Shown here piece after piece: positions 52,633 to 62,804 of a stretch of DNA of 64,000 bases. Below the pieces are notes generated by a model. It worked only from the letters and a program-made list of their open reading frames with translations, was not told where the DNA came from and searched no databases. The DNA is from Unio delphinus (Eukaryota; Mollusca; Bivalvia; Unionida; Unionidae): positions 2,004,501 through 2,068,500 of the forward strand of contig JAQISU010000025.1 of NCBI GenBank assembly GCA_029339505.1, in the 5' to 3' direction. The translations under genes and the position numbers were made by a program. Each line of letters opens with the position of its first letter. Position 1 is the stretch's first letter.

Positions 52633-53157
52633 TTAATAAATCGTTCCTGGTAATCTTAGACCCTTTCCGCTGTACCACGAATACGGGGTTCCTGGTAGTC
52701 TTAGACCCTTTCCGCTGTACCACGAATACGGGGTTCCTGGTAGTCTTAGACCCAATCCGTGAACGGATCGTCCCTTTTTTTTATATCCTTTCCCAGTTGC
52801 TTTCTTTAGTGCCATTCCTGCTGCAGTACCAACGGCTCCTAACGCAGCCGCTTTAGCCACCGCTGGGGCTGCTGCTGCAATCAATGCTGGAATCGCAGCT
52901 AACAACGGAAATATACCGCCTGTTTTAATCATATTTTTGATAGCAGCCGCAGAAAGAGTAATCTGAACACCATTTTTGGCTGCAAGTGCATCATTGAAAT
53001 GTTTCACCTGACGAGTTGTCAGCGATAGTTTATTTGCACCACCAGTCATTTGGTTGGGTTTCAACGTGATTGTGGTTCCACATTTTTTAGCTGATTCCGA
53101 TTGCAATTTGTTTAATTGACCGGGAGTTAACGCAACACTAATAACACTATATGACAT
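52633..53157 (-). CDS. Hydrophobic/basic minor virion protein, P2 copy
   Basis: As in P1 but with a longer tail: GLRLPGTPYSWYSGK occurs twice and a third partial copy ends the protein (LRLPGTIY). An RSVHGLG insertion precedes them. The 48-bp DNA units (52640-52750) are nearly identical, i.e. recent. Confidence 0.6.
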   Translation of the reverse strand: MSYSVISVALTPGQLNKLQSESAKKCGTTITLKPNQMTGGANKLSLTTRQVKHFNDALAAKNGVQITLSAAAIKNMIKTGGIFPLLAAIPALIAAAAPAVAKAAALGAVGTAAGMALKKATGKGYKKKGRSVHGLGLRLPGTPYSWYSGKGLRLPGTPYSWYSGKGLRLPGTIY

Positions 53158-53185
53158 TATACATAATTGATTGATTCTAAATCGT

Positions 53186-54595
53186 TTACATGTTTTCCAA
53201 TGGTGCATCTACCACTCTCATTCTTCCACCAACACCTTCGAGTAGCATTGATTTATCACTGAGAATGACAGCAACCGCTCTATAATCAGCAATACCACCA
53301 CGAGTCACATTAGCTCTAAAGTGTATATCAACAACTGACTGTCTTGTCAAATCGAGATGTTCCAGTGAGAAGTAATAGATCGGATACAGATTTTTAAAAT
53401 CATATTGTGATATTTGCAAACCAGTATCCACATTTTGATCACGTGCCATAAATGACAACAGACGATGATAAACTCGTGCAATATGATTTTCTGTGTAATT
53501 AAGTTGTATATCCTCGGATGGTTCCTGCTGGCCGTTTATTCTCAGTGAGACGTCTTTCACACCTAACTGATCAAATATCATATGGCTGGAGAGTTGATTG
53601 CCAACTCGTGTGTTATCCTGTAACGCAATAAATATATGACGTGGCGCAGCAACACCTTGTTTTGATGCTAGATTCCACGTGAATAACCCGTTGATATTTG
53701 ATTGTTTAACATCTGTACTCACGGTTAGCCAACTCAACAACGACTTTCCTCCTTGGTCCATAAATGATAGTAATCGTTCTTCTGCGGTGATTGCTGGAGT
53801 CAACACTGGCATCCACAATGATATTTTTGTTAAATTGACTTTACCGGCATCAGCATTGGGATTTGCAGCATCTGCTGGAATCCTCCAAATTGCGTCGTTA
53901 TCATCACTCTTTCGTACAAGCGATACTGTATGCTTCGCCCCGTAGATAACTTTTCTGACGTTTCTACAGAATCCAAATATGTGATGCAGTGGAATCGCGC
54001 ATGAAAATGATTTACTAGCCCCTTGCAACATTGAAATACGTGTTGCGGCTCCTAGATTGAAATTAACGTCGTTGTTTATAATCATATTCTCGACATCAGC
54101 ATCACTATTATCACGTTTTTTTGGTCGTCTTACAACAAATGGATTTCCTCCAGCGGTATTCTTACCATCTTTTGCAAACATCATAGAGGGTCCTGCTGAT
54201 CTTGTATAATCATCAGAATATCTCGCTAACCCGATTATTGTTGTAGCCACATCAACATCGCGATCTATGGACTCAATTTCTTTTCCATCAATGAGATATC
54301 TAGCACTCTCAAATAACGCCATAATACCATTATTGACAAAACCGACTTGAGTACCATCTGGATACGGTGCTGGTACAGCAGTAGTATCAGCAGCTGTTAC
54401 AAGTTCTCCTTCTACTTCAATAAACGCTTCACAGGGCAAAAAGTATTTACTGGTATCATGGACTTGAAGTTCAATTCTTGCTCGACTATTTGAGTCTATG
54501 GCATGATAAGCGTAATATTGATAATCGCGTACAGAATCATCCTTGCCAACTGGGGCGTCTATATCAAACGCCGGATCATGTGATTTTTTGAACAT
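53186..54595 (-). CDS. Major capsid protein, double jelly-roll type, P2 copy
   Basis: 469 aa, intact, one residue shorter than P1. Most differences lie in two surface-loop-like places (TAADTTAVPAPYPDG and KKRDNSDADVEN), the rest is almost identical. Confidence 0.85.
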   Translation of the reverse strand: MFKKSHDPAFDIDAPVGKDDSVRDYQYYAYHAIDSNSRARIELQVHDTSKYFLPCEAFIEVEGELVTAADTTAVPAPYPDGTQVGFVNNGIMALFESARYLIDGKEIESIDRDVDVATTIIGLARYSDDYTRSAGPSMMFAKDGKNTAGGNPFVVRRPKKRDNSDADVENMIINNDVNFNLGAATRISMLQGASKSFSCAIPLHHIFGFCRNVRKVIYGAKHTVSLVRKSDDNDAIWRIPADAANPNADAGKVNLTKISLWMPVLTPAITAEERLLSFMDQGGKSLLSWLTVSTDVKQSNINGLFTWNLASKQGVAAPRHIFIALQDNTRVGNQLSSHMIFDQLGVKDVSLRINGQQEPSEDIQLNYTENHIARVYHRLLSFMARDQNVDTGLQISQYDFKNLYPIYYFSLEHLDLTRQSVVDIHFRANVTRGGIADYRAVAVILSDKSMLLEGVGGRMRVVDAPLENM

Positions 54596-54639
54596 TTTAT
54601 TCTATTTATCAGAGTCTAAATCATAAACGATTTTCCATT

Positions 54640-55077
54640 TCATCGTCGTGTTTTTTTAAAGCCGCTTCCTGCTATCATATTTGCAATATTGCTTTGGTCG
54701 GGAGTTAAAGCCATCGACGCTAAATTTTCATCTACTGCGTTATTTATAATTCTACTAACACTTGCAGGCATTTCTGCTGTAGATGGCAATGGTACCGGTT
54801 TCTTTTTTCGTCTCACCAATGATGTTAATTTATTCTTCGCGGCTGAAAACGCTTTCCCGGAAAAATCTCCAACAGCACTAATACCCTTATCACGAATAAC
54901 ATCAATGGCTTTCATTGATAATTGTTTAGCTAACGGCATCACTTTTGGAGCCATTCTTGCAAATAACCCCGCAATGGTATTGCCTAAACCATCTCCGTAG
55001 TATGCTCTATAAACCGGAAACCGTGAATTAACTACATAGACGGGGGTTGGTTTATCATGATTGTAGTGTATGATCAT
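54640..55077 (-). CDS. pVI-like minor capsid protein, P2 copy
   Basis: 145 aa. The basic patch is SLVRRKKKPVPLP instead of the longer version of P1; amphipathic region identical except for few residues. Confidence 0.5.
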   Translation of the reverse strand: MIIHYNHDKPTPVYVVNSRFPVYRAYYGDGLGNTIAGLFARMAPKVMPLAKQLSMKAIDVIRDKGISAVGDFSGKAFSAAKNKLTSLVRRKKKPVPLPSTAEMPASVSRIINNAVDENLASMALTPDQSNIANMIAGSGFKKTRR

Positions 55078-55106
55078 TATTTGAAATCAGAAACCATTTT
55101 TCAATT

Positions 55107-55124
55107 GGAAACGCTAGCGTTTTT
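55107..55124. repeat. Palindrome GGAAACGCTAGCGTTTTT after the pVI-like gene start
   Basis: Inserted between the 289-aa gene stop and the pVI-like start. P1 has no palindrome at this place (25150-25195 has other, CAATTGA-rich sequence). Confidence 0.9.
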
Positions 55125-55126
55125 AT

Positions 55127-55996
55127 TTAATCACTGTGATACCCACTTTCCGCTAACTCGCCAATGAAATCTCGATATGTTTTGATATCCATGATACCGC
55201 CTTGAAATATCCGTCTACAGATATCAGCTGCTTCATTAATTATTTCCGGTGAGTTATTTCCGGCTCGGAACCCTCCTACAAGAACATCTAATCGTGATAT
55301 ATCACTGAGAACACTACCAGGACATGAAACGCTAGCGTTTCCAACTAGACCACTCCCCGAAAATTTCTTCTCAGCGTATGGCTGTCTTATTTGGAGTTGA
55401 AATTTTCTCTTGAAGTCTCTGTATTCCTTCATCCTTCTATCTAAACTCCCAGTATTTATTTCATACACTATATCAGCCCATTCATTATGTGACATTCTAT
55501 AATCCGAATAATTGTCCGTGAAAAACTTCTCTTGTGAATCATAGCTGTTAGCAGCGAATTCACCTAAATTGTCTATATCCTCGTTGAGAATTTGTTGTTT
55601 AGCGCTCTCGGTAAATATAATTGATTTAGGTAGTCCACTAACTAGTTCTTCCTGAAATCCTTTAAATTTTCGTTCTGAAGCGGTTGATATATCCTGAGGA
55701 AGTGATTGCAAGGATTTTTTTGTTTGTTTAGTTCTTTTTGCTATTTTTTCTAACACAGGAATAAGACCCTCTTCTTTTCTTTTACCGTCAGGATCATCTC
55801 CCAGTATAGCACGCTCTATCTCCTTCGTTGCTGTGGTTACTGGTTTAAACAATTCTTCAGATCCCGCAGCAAAATCAGTCTGAAGACTCTGTCGTTGTTG
55901 TAGTTTATTCCGTACAGAGTCACGAATTGGTACAAATCTCTTAATTGCATCCAGTCGTTCACGAGTCAATCGGGTTGTTAATGCTTCATTGACCAT
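55127..55996 (-). CDS. Conserved 289-aa protein, P2 copy
   Basis: Intact and near identical to P1, including the GNASVS hexapeptide at the palindrome 55326-55341. Confidence 0.6.
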   Translation of the reverse strand: MVNEALTTRLTRERLDAIKRFVPIRDSVRNKLQQRQSLQTDFAAGSEELFKPVTTATKEIERAILGDDPDGKRKEEGLIPVLEKIAKRTKQTKKSLQSLPQDISTASERKFKGFQEELVSGLPKSIIFTESAKQQILNEDIDNLGEFAANSYDSQEKFFTDNYSDYRMSHNEWADIVYEINTGSLDRRMKEYRDFKRKFQLQIRQPYAEKKFSGSGLVGNASVSCPGSVLSDISRLDVLVGGFRAGNNSPEIINEAADICRRIFQGGIMDIKTYRDFIGELAESGYHSD

Positions 55997-56164
55997 TATT
56001 TAAAATCAGAAACAATTTTTCAATTGCAAAACAATTTTTCAATCCCGACCTAACACCATCGATTTTGACATCCCTTGAGGGTCGGCTAAAAAAATGATTA
56101 ATGGTCGGGCAATCAAATAATGATAAATAGTCGGTCAATCAAATAATGATATATGGTCGGTCAA
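55997..56164. promoter_or_regulatory. Intergenic region with three 26-bp repeats
   Basis: TCGGTCAATCAAATAATGAT-type units begin at 56105, 56131 and 56157. Replaces the 440-bp hairpin-rich region of P1. Confidence 0.6.
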
Positions 56165-56566
56165 TCAAAATTGTTCATTTTCTTGAATTAACGCACGTAG
56201 GTTTCTAACTTTAGAATTAACCTCCTTTTTCAATTCGTATTCGTACCCCAATTCTTTTCGTATTCGTTCTACGATGGTATACAACGGAGCGAACACACTT
56301 ACGTCACTGGAAAATGCGAGAGAGTCCTTAATAGAATTCTGAATTCTTTTGATGAGCGCATACTTCTTTGGTAGCATATATTTATTGTTGTTAACTCCGT
56401 ATTCTATATCCTGAAAATCAGACATGATTTGATCAGGATTTAACCCATCTGATAGTTCAATATCCCAACTTTTCAATTTTGAAATCTCGGATAAAATGCT
56501 ATTCATGTTTTCAGAATTCATTATTCTATAACAATTATATATTTCTAAATGAAAAATATGACGCAT
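56165..56566 (-). CDS. Small conserved protein, P2 copy
   Basis: 133 aa from the longer start, few differences from P1. The longer start would overlap the HNH gene end by 32 bp; MNSENMNS (ATG 56521) is the alternative. Confidence 0.55.
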   Translation of the reverse strand: MRHIFHLEIYNCYRIMNSENMNSILSEISKLKSWDIELSDGLNPDQIMSDFQDIEYGVNNNKYMLPKKYALIKRIQNSIKDSLAFSSDVSVFAPLYTIVERIRKELGYEYELKKEVNSKVRNLRALIQENEQF

Positions 56567-57056
56567 CAGACATAACTAAATTGAACTTTTTGTCCCGTCC
56601 TTTTTGAAATAGCGTCTTGGTTATTCCCTCTGCAACGAATCGTACTGAGGGTGGACAAATATCGAAGTGCCTACTGGCTTCATTCATTGATTGAAATATT
56701 TTTTCTTCGTTAGTTATCGTATTCAAAGATTTCACAGGTCTCGCTTTTTTCGAGTATTTCCCAGTCCCCCCTCGTTCGGAATTTTCACTTTGTGTGATAG
56801 CCTGCAGATTTGATAAAGAATTGTTTTTCGGATTAGAATCGATATGATCAATAACAAAATCATCCTCGATCAATCCATTGAAACATTCATACACGAAACG
56901 ATGGCAGTAATATTTCTTCTTTCCAGCACCAAACATCAAATACCCCATACCATTATCCCACCCAACTGGTTTCTTCAGTCTGCGCTTTCTTACAACACCA
57001 TCACTGGATGCTTCATAATTTGTGATCACAGGGTGTTGTCTGAATTCTTGGTTCAT
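56535..57056 (-). CDS. HNH endonuclease with NUMOD4 and C-terminal helix-turn-helix, 173 aa
   Basis: Complete version: NUMOD4-like ITNYEASSDGVVR-RLKKPVG (about 10-32), HNH core CHRFVYECFNGLI and VIDHIDSNPKNNSLSNLQAI (about 50-90), and a NUMOD1-type DNA-binding tail with KIFQSMNEASRHF and PPSVRFVAEG (about 118-150). This architecture is known from homing endonucleases of phages and organelles. Here it is a free-standing gene inside a eukaryotic virus-like element. Confidence 0.88.
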   Translation of the reverse strand: MNQEFRQHPVITNYEASSDGVVRKRRLKKPVGWDNGMGYLMFGAGKKKYYCHRFVYECFNGLIEDDFVIDHIDSNPKNNSLSNLQAITQSENSERGGTGKYSKKARPVKSLNTITNEEKIFQSMNEASRHFDICPPSVRFVAEGITKTLFQKGRDKKFNLVMSDASYFSFRNI

Positions 57057-57068
57057 TTATATATTATA

Positions 57069-57452
57069 CTATTGTTTGTCTAATTCATCGTTTGGTTTAA
57101 TGATAAATCTTTCGATGTAGTCTTGAGGAGTTCTTATGATTTTATCCTTGATACTGACTTTGTCAGCGTCAAGAATACTGACTTTGTCAGCGTCAAGAAT
57201 ACTGACTTTGTCAGTGTCAGGGTCAAAATTTCTGATTGATTGTCCATTTTTTATTCTTTTATCATAATATCGCTTCAACTCCCTGTATCGCTTACCACCG
57301 CAATTTAGACACAACTGAGATTTTCCCCTGACCCCAACTCCACATAGAATACAGGGTAACGGACCAAGGCTTCCACGTCGAAAGCTTTGCATATGATACC
57401 CACAGAACTCATTTCTGCATGATTTGTTACACGGGGTTATTGATCCAATCAT
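57069..57452 (-). CDS. Zinc-finger protein, P2 copy with expanded repeat
   Basis: Cysteine positions as in P1. The region before RTPQDYIERF has a 24-bp unit repeated (TACTGACTTTGTCAGCGTCA at 57150-57215), encoding KVSILDAD about two and a half times. Start chosen at the MIGS ATG (57452), as in P1. Confidence 0.6.
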   Translation of the reverse strand: MIGSITPCNKSCRNEFCGYHMQSFRRGSLGPLPCILCGVGVRGKSQLCLNCGGKRYRELKRYYDKRIKNGQSIRNFDPDTDKVSILDADKVSILDADKVSIKDKIIRTPQDYIERFIIKPNDELDKQ

Positions 57453-60126
57453 AAGCCACTTGCAGTGATTCATTATATAAAAATCTTTCATTTAAATGCT
57501 TGTTTTAATTATAGCATGAAGGAATTAAGGAAAACGCCTTCGAAAAATGCTGAATTCAATGCTGATAAGGAGTTTAAGAGATTATTGAAAATCAATCCTA
57601 AATTTAATATCGATAGACCCAAAAAACGTCCAAGAGACGGAAACATGAAGGAGTTTAAGAGATTATTAAAAATTAGTCCTAGATTTAATCTCGATAAACC
57701 ATAAAAACGTCCAATAGACGGAAACATGAAAGAGTTTAAGAGATTATTGAAAATCAATCCTAAATTTAATCTCGATAAACCAAAAAGACGTAACAAACGT
57801 CCAAGAGACGGAAACATGAAAGAGTTTAAGAGATTATTGAAAATCAATCCTAAATTTAATCTCGATAAACCAAAAAAAACGTCCAAGAAATTACCCTGGA
57901 AAGATGCTCAATTCAATCTCGATATGGTTTCTAATACACCAAAGAATACAATTCTTGATAAAGCCATGATTAGTAAAATCAGAGATTGTTTTAATGAATT
58001 TAAGCGTGATGGAGCATCTTATTGTTGGTCAACATTTCGAATTGATGGTGTTGTTGACGCTACCATGAATGATGAAAAAGCAGCAGTGATAATTTCACGT
58101 GTTGGGGAAAAACGGTATTTTTTCCGAATCAAATTCATTATCGAAGTCGATGGCAAATGGATTATTAAGGATAAATTTGAACCAATCCTCAAGAATAAAA
58201 AAGCTGTCATTGTGAGTAGAGATTCCAAACCAGGGATTCTAACCGGCATTGATAAACCATACTACGAAAGATCTTATCCCGTAACAGCAATGGTTTATGG
58301 GATATATCCGTTAAATGATAAACCCGATATCGCAAAACTAGCTCCTATGAAATATTCGTCAGGGCTTAATTGTGTAGCAGAACGAATAATAGAACACTTC
58401 ACAAATGCATCCCGAGGAAATAAACTAACTGATCTGCGACGTAGGAAAATAACCGAGTGGGAACTGACAGTGAAACAGCATGGTGCAAAGATTTCTGATA
58501 TAGCTAAATTAGAAACATCATTAAGATTTCCAATAACAGTTATGACGATAACGGGAGAGGTTTTATACGAACCGAAATATAACAAAAATGGAGCACCAAT
58601 ACAGATTATTGATCATAACAAACACGCGTGGACACCTGCGGTAACAATATTTCCACGAGAACGAACCGTGAAATATATCCCTAAGGAGTTCGTCGGGGAT
58701 GTTTTCTATGAAGAGAGATTATTCGATGCTATTCATGCGTTGTGTAAGGATGATCCTGTGTCAGTGTGGTTACTTAGAAGTGATGAAGAATTCGATCAAT
58801 TTGTAAAACCAAATGGTGAATTATATCGCATTGAAGAATTAGATAACAGAATGAGAGAAATCGCTAGTGATTTTTCACCGGAGAATTCCCATGAAAAACT
58901 ACTCACGGATAGTTTTACTGTTCCATCAGTGGTAGCTCACTTCGCAAGAGAAAAAAACTCATGGCGTCCAACACGAAGTGATTTTCTCGAGGATGTTAAA
59001 TTGAGTTGCGTCGAATTTAGTCATGGAGGACTGTGGAATACGAAATACTCACGTGATGGTATGATTTCAATTGATATATCCGCGTGTTATCCCGGAAGTT
59101 TTCTCGGGTATGGGGAATGCGCTGAGTACTTCAAACGATTTGGACACCCCACGCATGAAATGACTCGTGTTGCGATTAATGGACCATTGCCTGATTTTGA
59201 TTTAACCGGATTCGCTCGTGTGATATCATTTGAATTAGCTACAGGGTTACATCCGTGTAGTTATGTTTGGCTCGGTAGACACCTATCTGAAAAACACTGG
59301 ATGCCAATAGTGCTATTGAGATATATGATTGATTGTGGTATGCTAATATCGTTGATTGTTTCCGAGGCTATTATATGCTATCGAGCTCAGAAAGAAGTTT
59401 GGCTACCACAACCCAATCTAGATAGAATAATCAACGAACTACGAAAACAGTTTCCAGATTTCAGTGAAGAAGAAATCATAAATTGGTCTAAGAAGTTATT
59501 TGAAATTAAAAAAGAACAAGCAAAAGATCTCGGAAGAAGAATAATCGGTAAATTTACCCAGGGTGGACGATACGACAACGCAAAATACTCTTCGCGGTTG
59601 ATCATAGATGTCGCTGAATACGATTTTATTGTAGCGGATTTAATGAAACAGGGAAAACTTGTATCCCGTAAGGATGCTTTTCTATCCAATGGTGAGAAAT
59701 TAGGTACGGTTGTTACCTACTGTGATGGATATAATTCCCAGTACACACATTTGAGAAGTTCAATGTTAGCCTATGCTTCTATTAATCTATTTTCGATGAT
59801 AAATAGATTTCCTAATACCGCGGTTAGAGTGGCCACTGATTCGATGTATATACACAATAAGTACAAATCAGCTGTAGCGGCATTCACAGATCCCGAAGAA
59901 AATTGGGGGCGTTGGCGATTTAAAAGGGAGATGCTACATGAGTATTGTGAATCCGCAGACGTTGCCATGGATGATAAATATATTTGTTGTAACCGTATTG
60001 AAATTCAATCAGAACTTTCTAATGCACCACCGGTATCTGATCCAATCTGTAGATACAAGACAGTTTATTTAAACGGTTGTGGTGGGTCAGGAAAGACAAC
60101 TCGTGCAATTGAATTATTTCGTCGTG

Positions 60127-60142
60127 GAAACGCTAGCGTTTC
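60127..60142. repeat. Palindrome GAAACGCTAGCGTTTC in the helicase
   Basis: Adds five residues net (GNASVSN replaces ST of P1) just after Walker A. Frame preserved. Confidence 0.95.
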
Positions 60143-61100
60143 TAACATGATTGTGCTAACACCGACTCACAGACTCGCCAGAGAGATGATACAACGAGGG
60201 GTAAATGCTTGCACTTATCACAGTTTTTTTTCGATGGAAAGGTGACAAATGGACTCCTGAGCGTATGGGTGATAAATTCATTCCTGAAATCTTAATTTGG
60301 GATGAAATATGCACAGTGTCATTAGATGTATTAAAAACATTTCTTGAGTGGTTGTTAACCAAAAACACAAAAGTCGTCATGTGCGGGGATCACGGCCAAC
60401 CACCACCATTTGTCGGTGCATCTCCACATGAATGGCTAAAGGGTTTTGTAGACTACTATGAAGAAATCACCACTGATTATAGATCACTTGATGAACGATT
60501 ACGCGAGTTCAAAGCGCTAATTAGATTACAACCGGATAGAATCCAATGCGAAATAGCGCGTGAAGTGATTTCAGAAACTCCAATGAATGATTTCTGGGAA
60601 GCGTGGAGACCAAACGATTTGATCATTGCAAGTAGAAAAATAGTCAGGGATACACTTCAGATGAAGTTATTTGAATTGCATAAAGAAAAATTTGCAACGC
60701 TTCCAGTACCCCTTTGTTATAGGCCATCGGATACACGAAAACAGAATATTGAAGTTGATATTCCAGGACAGAATGAAAAACAAATTCTGGTATTAAATGA
60801 TATTGTGCTGGTTGATATCAATGTCGGTGAAGATGCATTGCGTGCTAATAAATCCCCGTGGACGCTAGGATACGCAGCAACAATACACTCTTCACAGGGA
60901 TTGACTATATCGAATACAATTGTTTGGATGGTGGATAATCACATCGAATGGTCGAATTTAATCTATCTCGCAGTATCAAGAGTACGAAACATAAATCAAC
61001 TTCGAAGAGTTGTCCTCGATGATAATGACACAACAATAAGTGATATTGATGTTAGCATCATTAATAAAAAACTCTCCGGTTACAAACAACAGGACAAAAA

Positions 61101-61107
61101 AAAAAAC
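61101..61107 (+). promoter_or_regulatory. Putative -1 frameshift site between helicase and HNH domain
   Basis: A AAA AAC in the codon phase of the helicase frame (codons AAA, AAC at 61102-61107). A -1 slip enters the HNH-domain frame, which stays open to 61322. P1 has one A less and no longer fits. Confidence 0.5.
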
Positions 61108-61322
61108 AACGAGAATTTGATATTGATGCTGAACTAATAATCACTTTGAAGAAACAACAGAATAATCACTGCGCGAGTTGCAATTGTATAATGCGTTGGC
61201 AGTATTCGGATAAGGATCCTCGCCAATTCACCGTAGACAGAAAAAATAACAATCTCGGTCATGTCAGAAATAATGTGATGTTGACTTGTCTTGAGTGCAA
61301 TAGACGCAACGGTGCTAGTTAA
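61108..61322 (+). CDS. HNH-like domain downstream of helicase, P2 copy
   Basis: Same CxxC--CxxC HNH-like sequence as P1 with few changes. No ATG start in frame; reachable by -1 frameshift from the helicase. Convergent with integrase, overlapping by 8 bp. Confidence 0.6.
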
Positions 61323-62277
61323 GATCATGCGGTGGCAATTGAGTATCCTCGGGAATCACTTGTAGTTGTTGTCGAGTAAACCCTCGCTGAGGGGCAGTTG
61401 AATCCAGTTTATAGACTGGAGGTCTACCAGTTGATCGTGTTATACTAGATATCTTATGCGTAGTGACGCTCCAAATAGGATCAGTAGCCCTTTTTCTACC
61501 CCCTTCAAGCTCTCCTGGTTCGTATAAGTACCTCACAATGACACTACTACCAAGAATTGGTTGGGAAACGCTAGCGTTTCTAGGGAAATCTTTTTGTGGT
61601 TGTACGGGTATTGACTTCTTTTTAATCGCGTTGATAGGTTTCATGTTGATTGTTCTAGTAATCTCGTTATTCAGTGCAGTAATCACAGATGGTAATCTTT
61701 TAACCCATTCACTGGATCGCTTTTCTTGAATGAATTCTTTTGCGTATTGATATCCAAATAACCGCTCAGCAATCGTCCGATTAAATCGTTCTACAATGGC
61801 CTGATCGCGATGTAGCGCAGTATGCCCTCGTCGTATGGTGACATTATGATGTTTCATTGTAGATAACACTGCACCCTGAAATTCCTTGCCAGGATCAACC
61901 TGCAATAGATTTGGCCAGTGCAGAGGACCTCGTCGATAAATCCTTTCAAATGCAGAAGCGACTTCAGTGGCTGATTTTGTTTTTAACGGTTCTGCCTCTT
62001 TGTATCGACTTGCAATATCAACTACGGTTAACGCATATTTGTAACCACGATCATGTGGCAGAAATAATATATCAGCCTGATGAACTTCATTAGGAACTGT
62101 CACATCAAAATGCGAGAATTGAATTTGTTTAGGCGGTGGTAGATAAATTTGCCATAGTGCCTGTTTGGATAACCAATTAGCCGCAGTGGTTTTTTTCACA
62201 TTTGCAGCGCTAGCGAGTTTATGAACTGCTGATTTACCCCTCCAGTATCCTCTTGGGGAATAATAAATTGATTCCAT
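61315..62277 (-). CDS. Retroviral-type (RVE) integrase, 320 aa, intact
   Basis: From the ATG at 62277: amino-terminal helix-turn-helix-like region (about 15-45, NVKKTTAANWLSK), catalytic Asp69 (HQADILFLP), Asp128 (QVDPGKEFQG) and Glu163 (IVERFNRTI), spacing D-35-E as in retroviral and Polinton integrases. The carboxy end (PIWSVTTHKISSI, VYKLDS, RGFTRQQLQVI) is beta-rich, chromodomain- or SH3-like. It inserts the element with 6-bp target duplications. The palindrome at 61565-61580 adds NASVS near residue 235, in a linker before the carboxy domain, so it may be tolerated. Confidence 0.95.
   Translation of the reverse strand: MESIYYSPRGYWRGKSAVHKLASAANVKKTTAANWLSKQALWQIYLPPPKQIQFSHFDVTVPNEVHQADILFLPHDRGYKYALTVVDIASRYKEAEPLKTKSATEVASAFERIYRRGPLHWPNLLQVDPGKEFQGAVLSTMKHHNVTIRRGHTALHRDQAIVERFNRTIAERLFGYQYAKEFIQEKRSSEWVKRLPSVITALNNEITRTINMKPINAIKKKSIPVQPQKDFPRNASVSQPILGSSVIVRYLYEPGELEGGRKRATDPIWSVTTHKISSITRSTGRPPVYKLDSTAPQRGFTRQQLQVIPEDTQLPPHDLN
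61565..61580. repeat. Palindrome GAAACGCTAGCGTTTC in the integrase
   Basis: Net insertion of 18 bp compared with P1 (six residues). Frame preserved. Confidence 0.95.
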
Positions 62278-62281
62278 ATTA

Positions 62282-62641
62282 TTAATTACCAGCACCTAAC
62301 ATCAATTTACTTTTCATAGCCGATTTTATCAAAAATGAAGCCAATTTTTCTTTGAAGGATTTATCAGGAATAGCATTTAACGCATGAATTAATTTCACAT
62401 CTGCGAGATGCCTGTGTTGCAGATTGCTGCTTTTATAAGCAACATCATGAAGGTGACAGGCCTTATCAATGGCGTTTATTGGTTCTTCACCGGGGTCGGG
62501 TTGATTTTGATTATTGAGTCTGATATCAAGTCTGGTTCCCGGTCCACAGTAGCTATATCCTGGAAGGTGCTTTTCTCCGGGGTACTTTGCCCATGGGGTT
62601 CCAGGGAGTTTTGCCAATTTGGCTGCGATATCACCTCCTCG
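62282..62641 (-). CDS. Phospholipase A2-like domain, P2 copy
   Basis: Same signatures and the same absence of ATG as in P1. Its stop is 4 bp from the integrase start codon. Confidence 0.85.
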   Translation of the reverse strand, partial: RGGDIAAKLAKLPGTPWAKYPGEKHLPGYSYCGPGTRLDIRLNNQNQPDPGEEPINAIDKACHLHDVAYKSSNLQHRHLADVKLIHALNAIPDKSFKEKLASFLIKSAMKSKLMLGAGN

Positions 62642-62799
62642 TTTTTTTTCAAATCAGATCTCATAGACACAAATCTAAATTTCTTTGTACCACATTGCAC
62701 GCATTTACCAGAAAGCGCTGATCGGTTATTTTTAGTTGTAACCGTCGTCACATCATCTGTGCCAGTACGCGTTTTACACTTCACACAATATAGATCCAT
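62476..62799 (-). CDS. Zinc-ribbon protein, P2 copy
   Basis: 107 aa, four ribbon cysteines conserved, length of the 0-frame tail identical to P1. Confidence 0.75.
   Translation of the reverse strand: MDLYCVKCKTRTGTDDVTTVTTKNNRSALSGKCVQCGTKKFRFVSMRSDLKKNEEVISQPNWQNSLEPHGQSTPEKSTFQDIATVDREPDLISDSIIKINPTPVKNQ
62641..62647 (-). promoter_or_regulatory. Putative -1 frameshift site A AAA AAC, P2 copy
   Basis: Identical heptamer and phase as at 32849-32855. Confidence 0.65.
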
Positions 62800-62804
62800 A
62801 ATTT

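Larger units (their letters stand above)
57516..61137 (+). pseudogene. Polymerase-helicase fusion, P2 copy, two breaks
   Basis: The amino-terminal array has four 30-residue units; a TAA at 57702-57704 lies in the second, but an ATG at 57726 in the third could restart. Polymerase motifs as in P1. The NASVS palindrome (60127-60142) is inserted nine residues after the Walker A motif. A T-run of eight at 60224-60231 (P1 has three T, C, three T) shifts the frame before Walker B. The second half (to 61137) is intact where P1 is broken. It ends past an in-phase A AAA AAC at 61101-61107. Confidence 0.9.
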
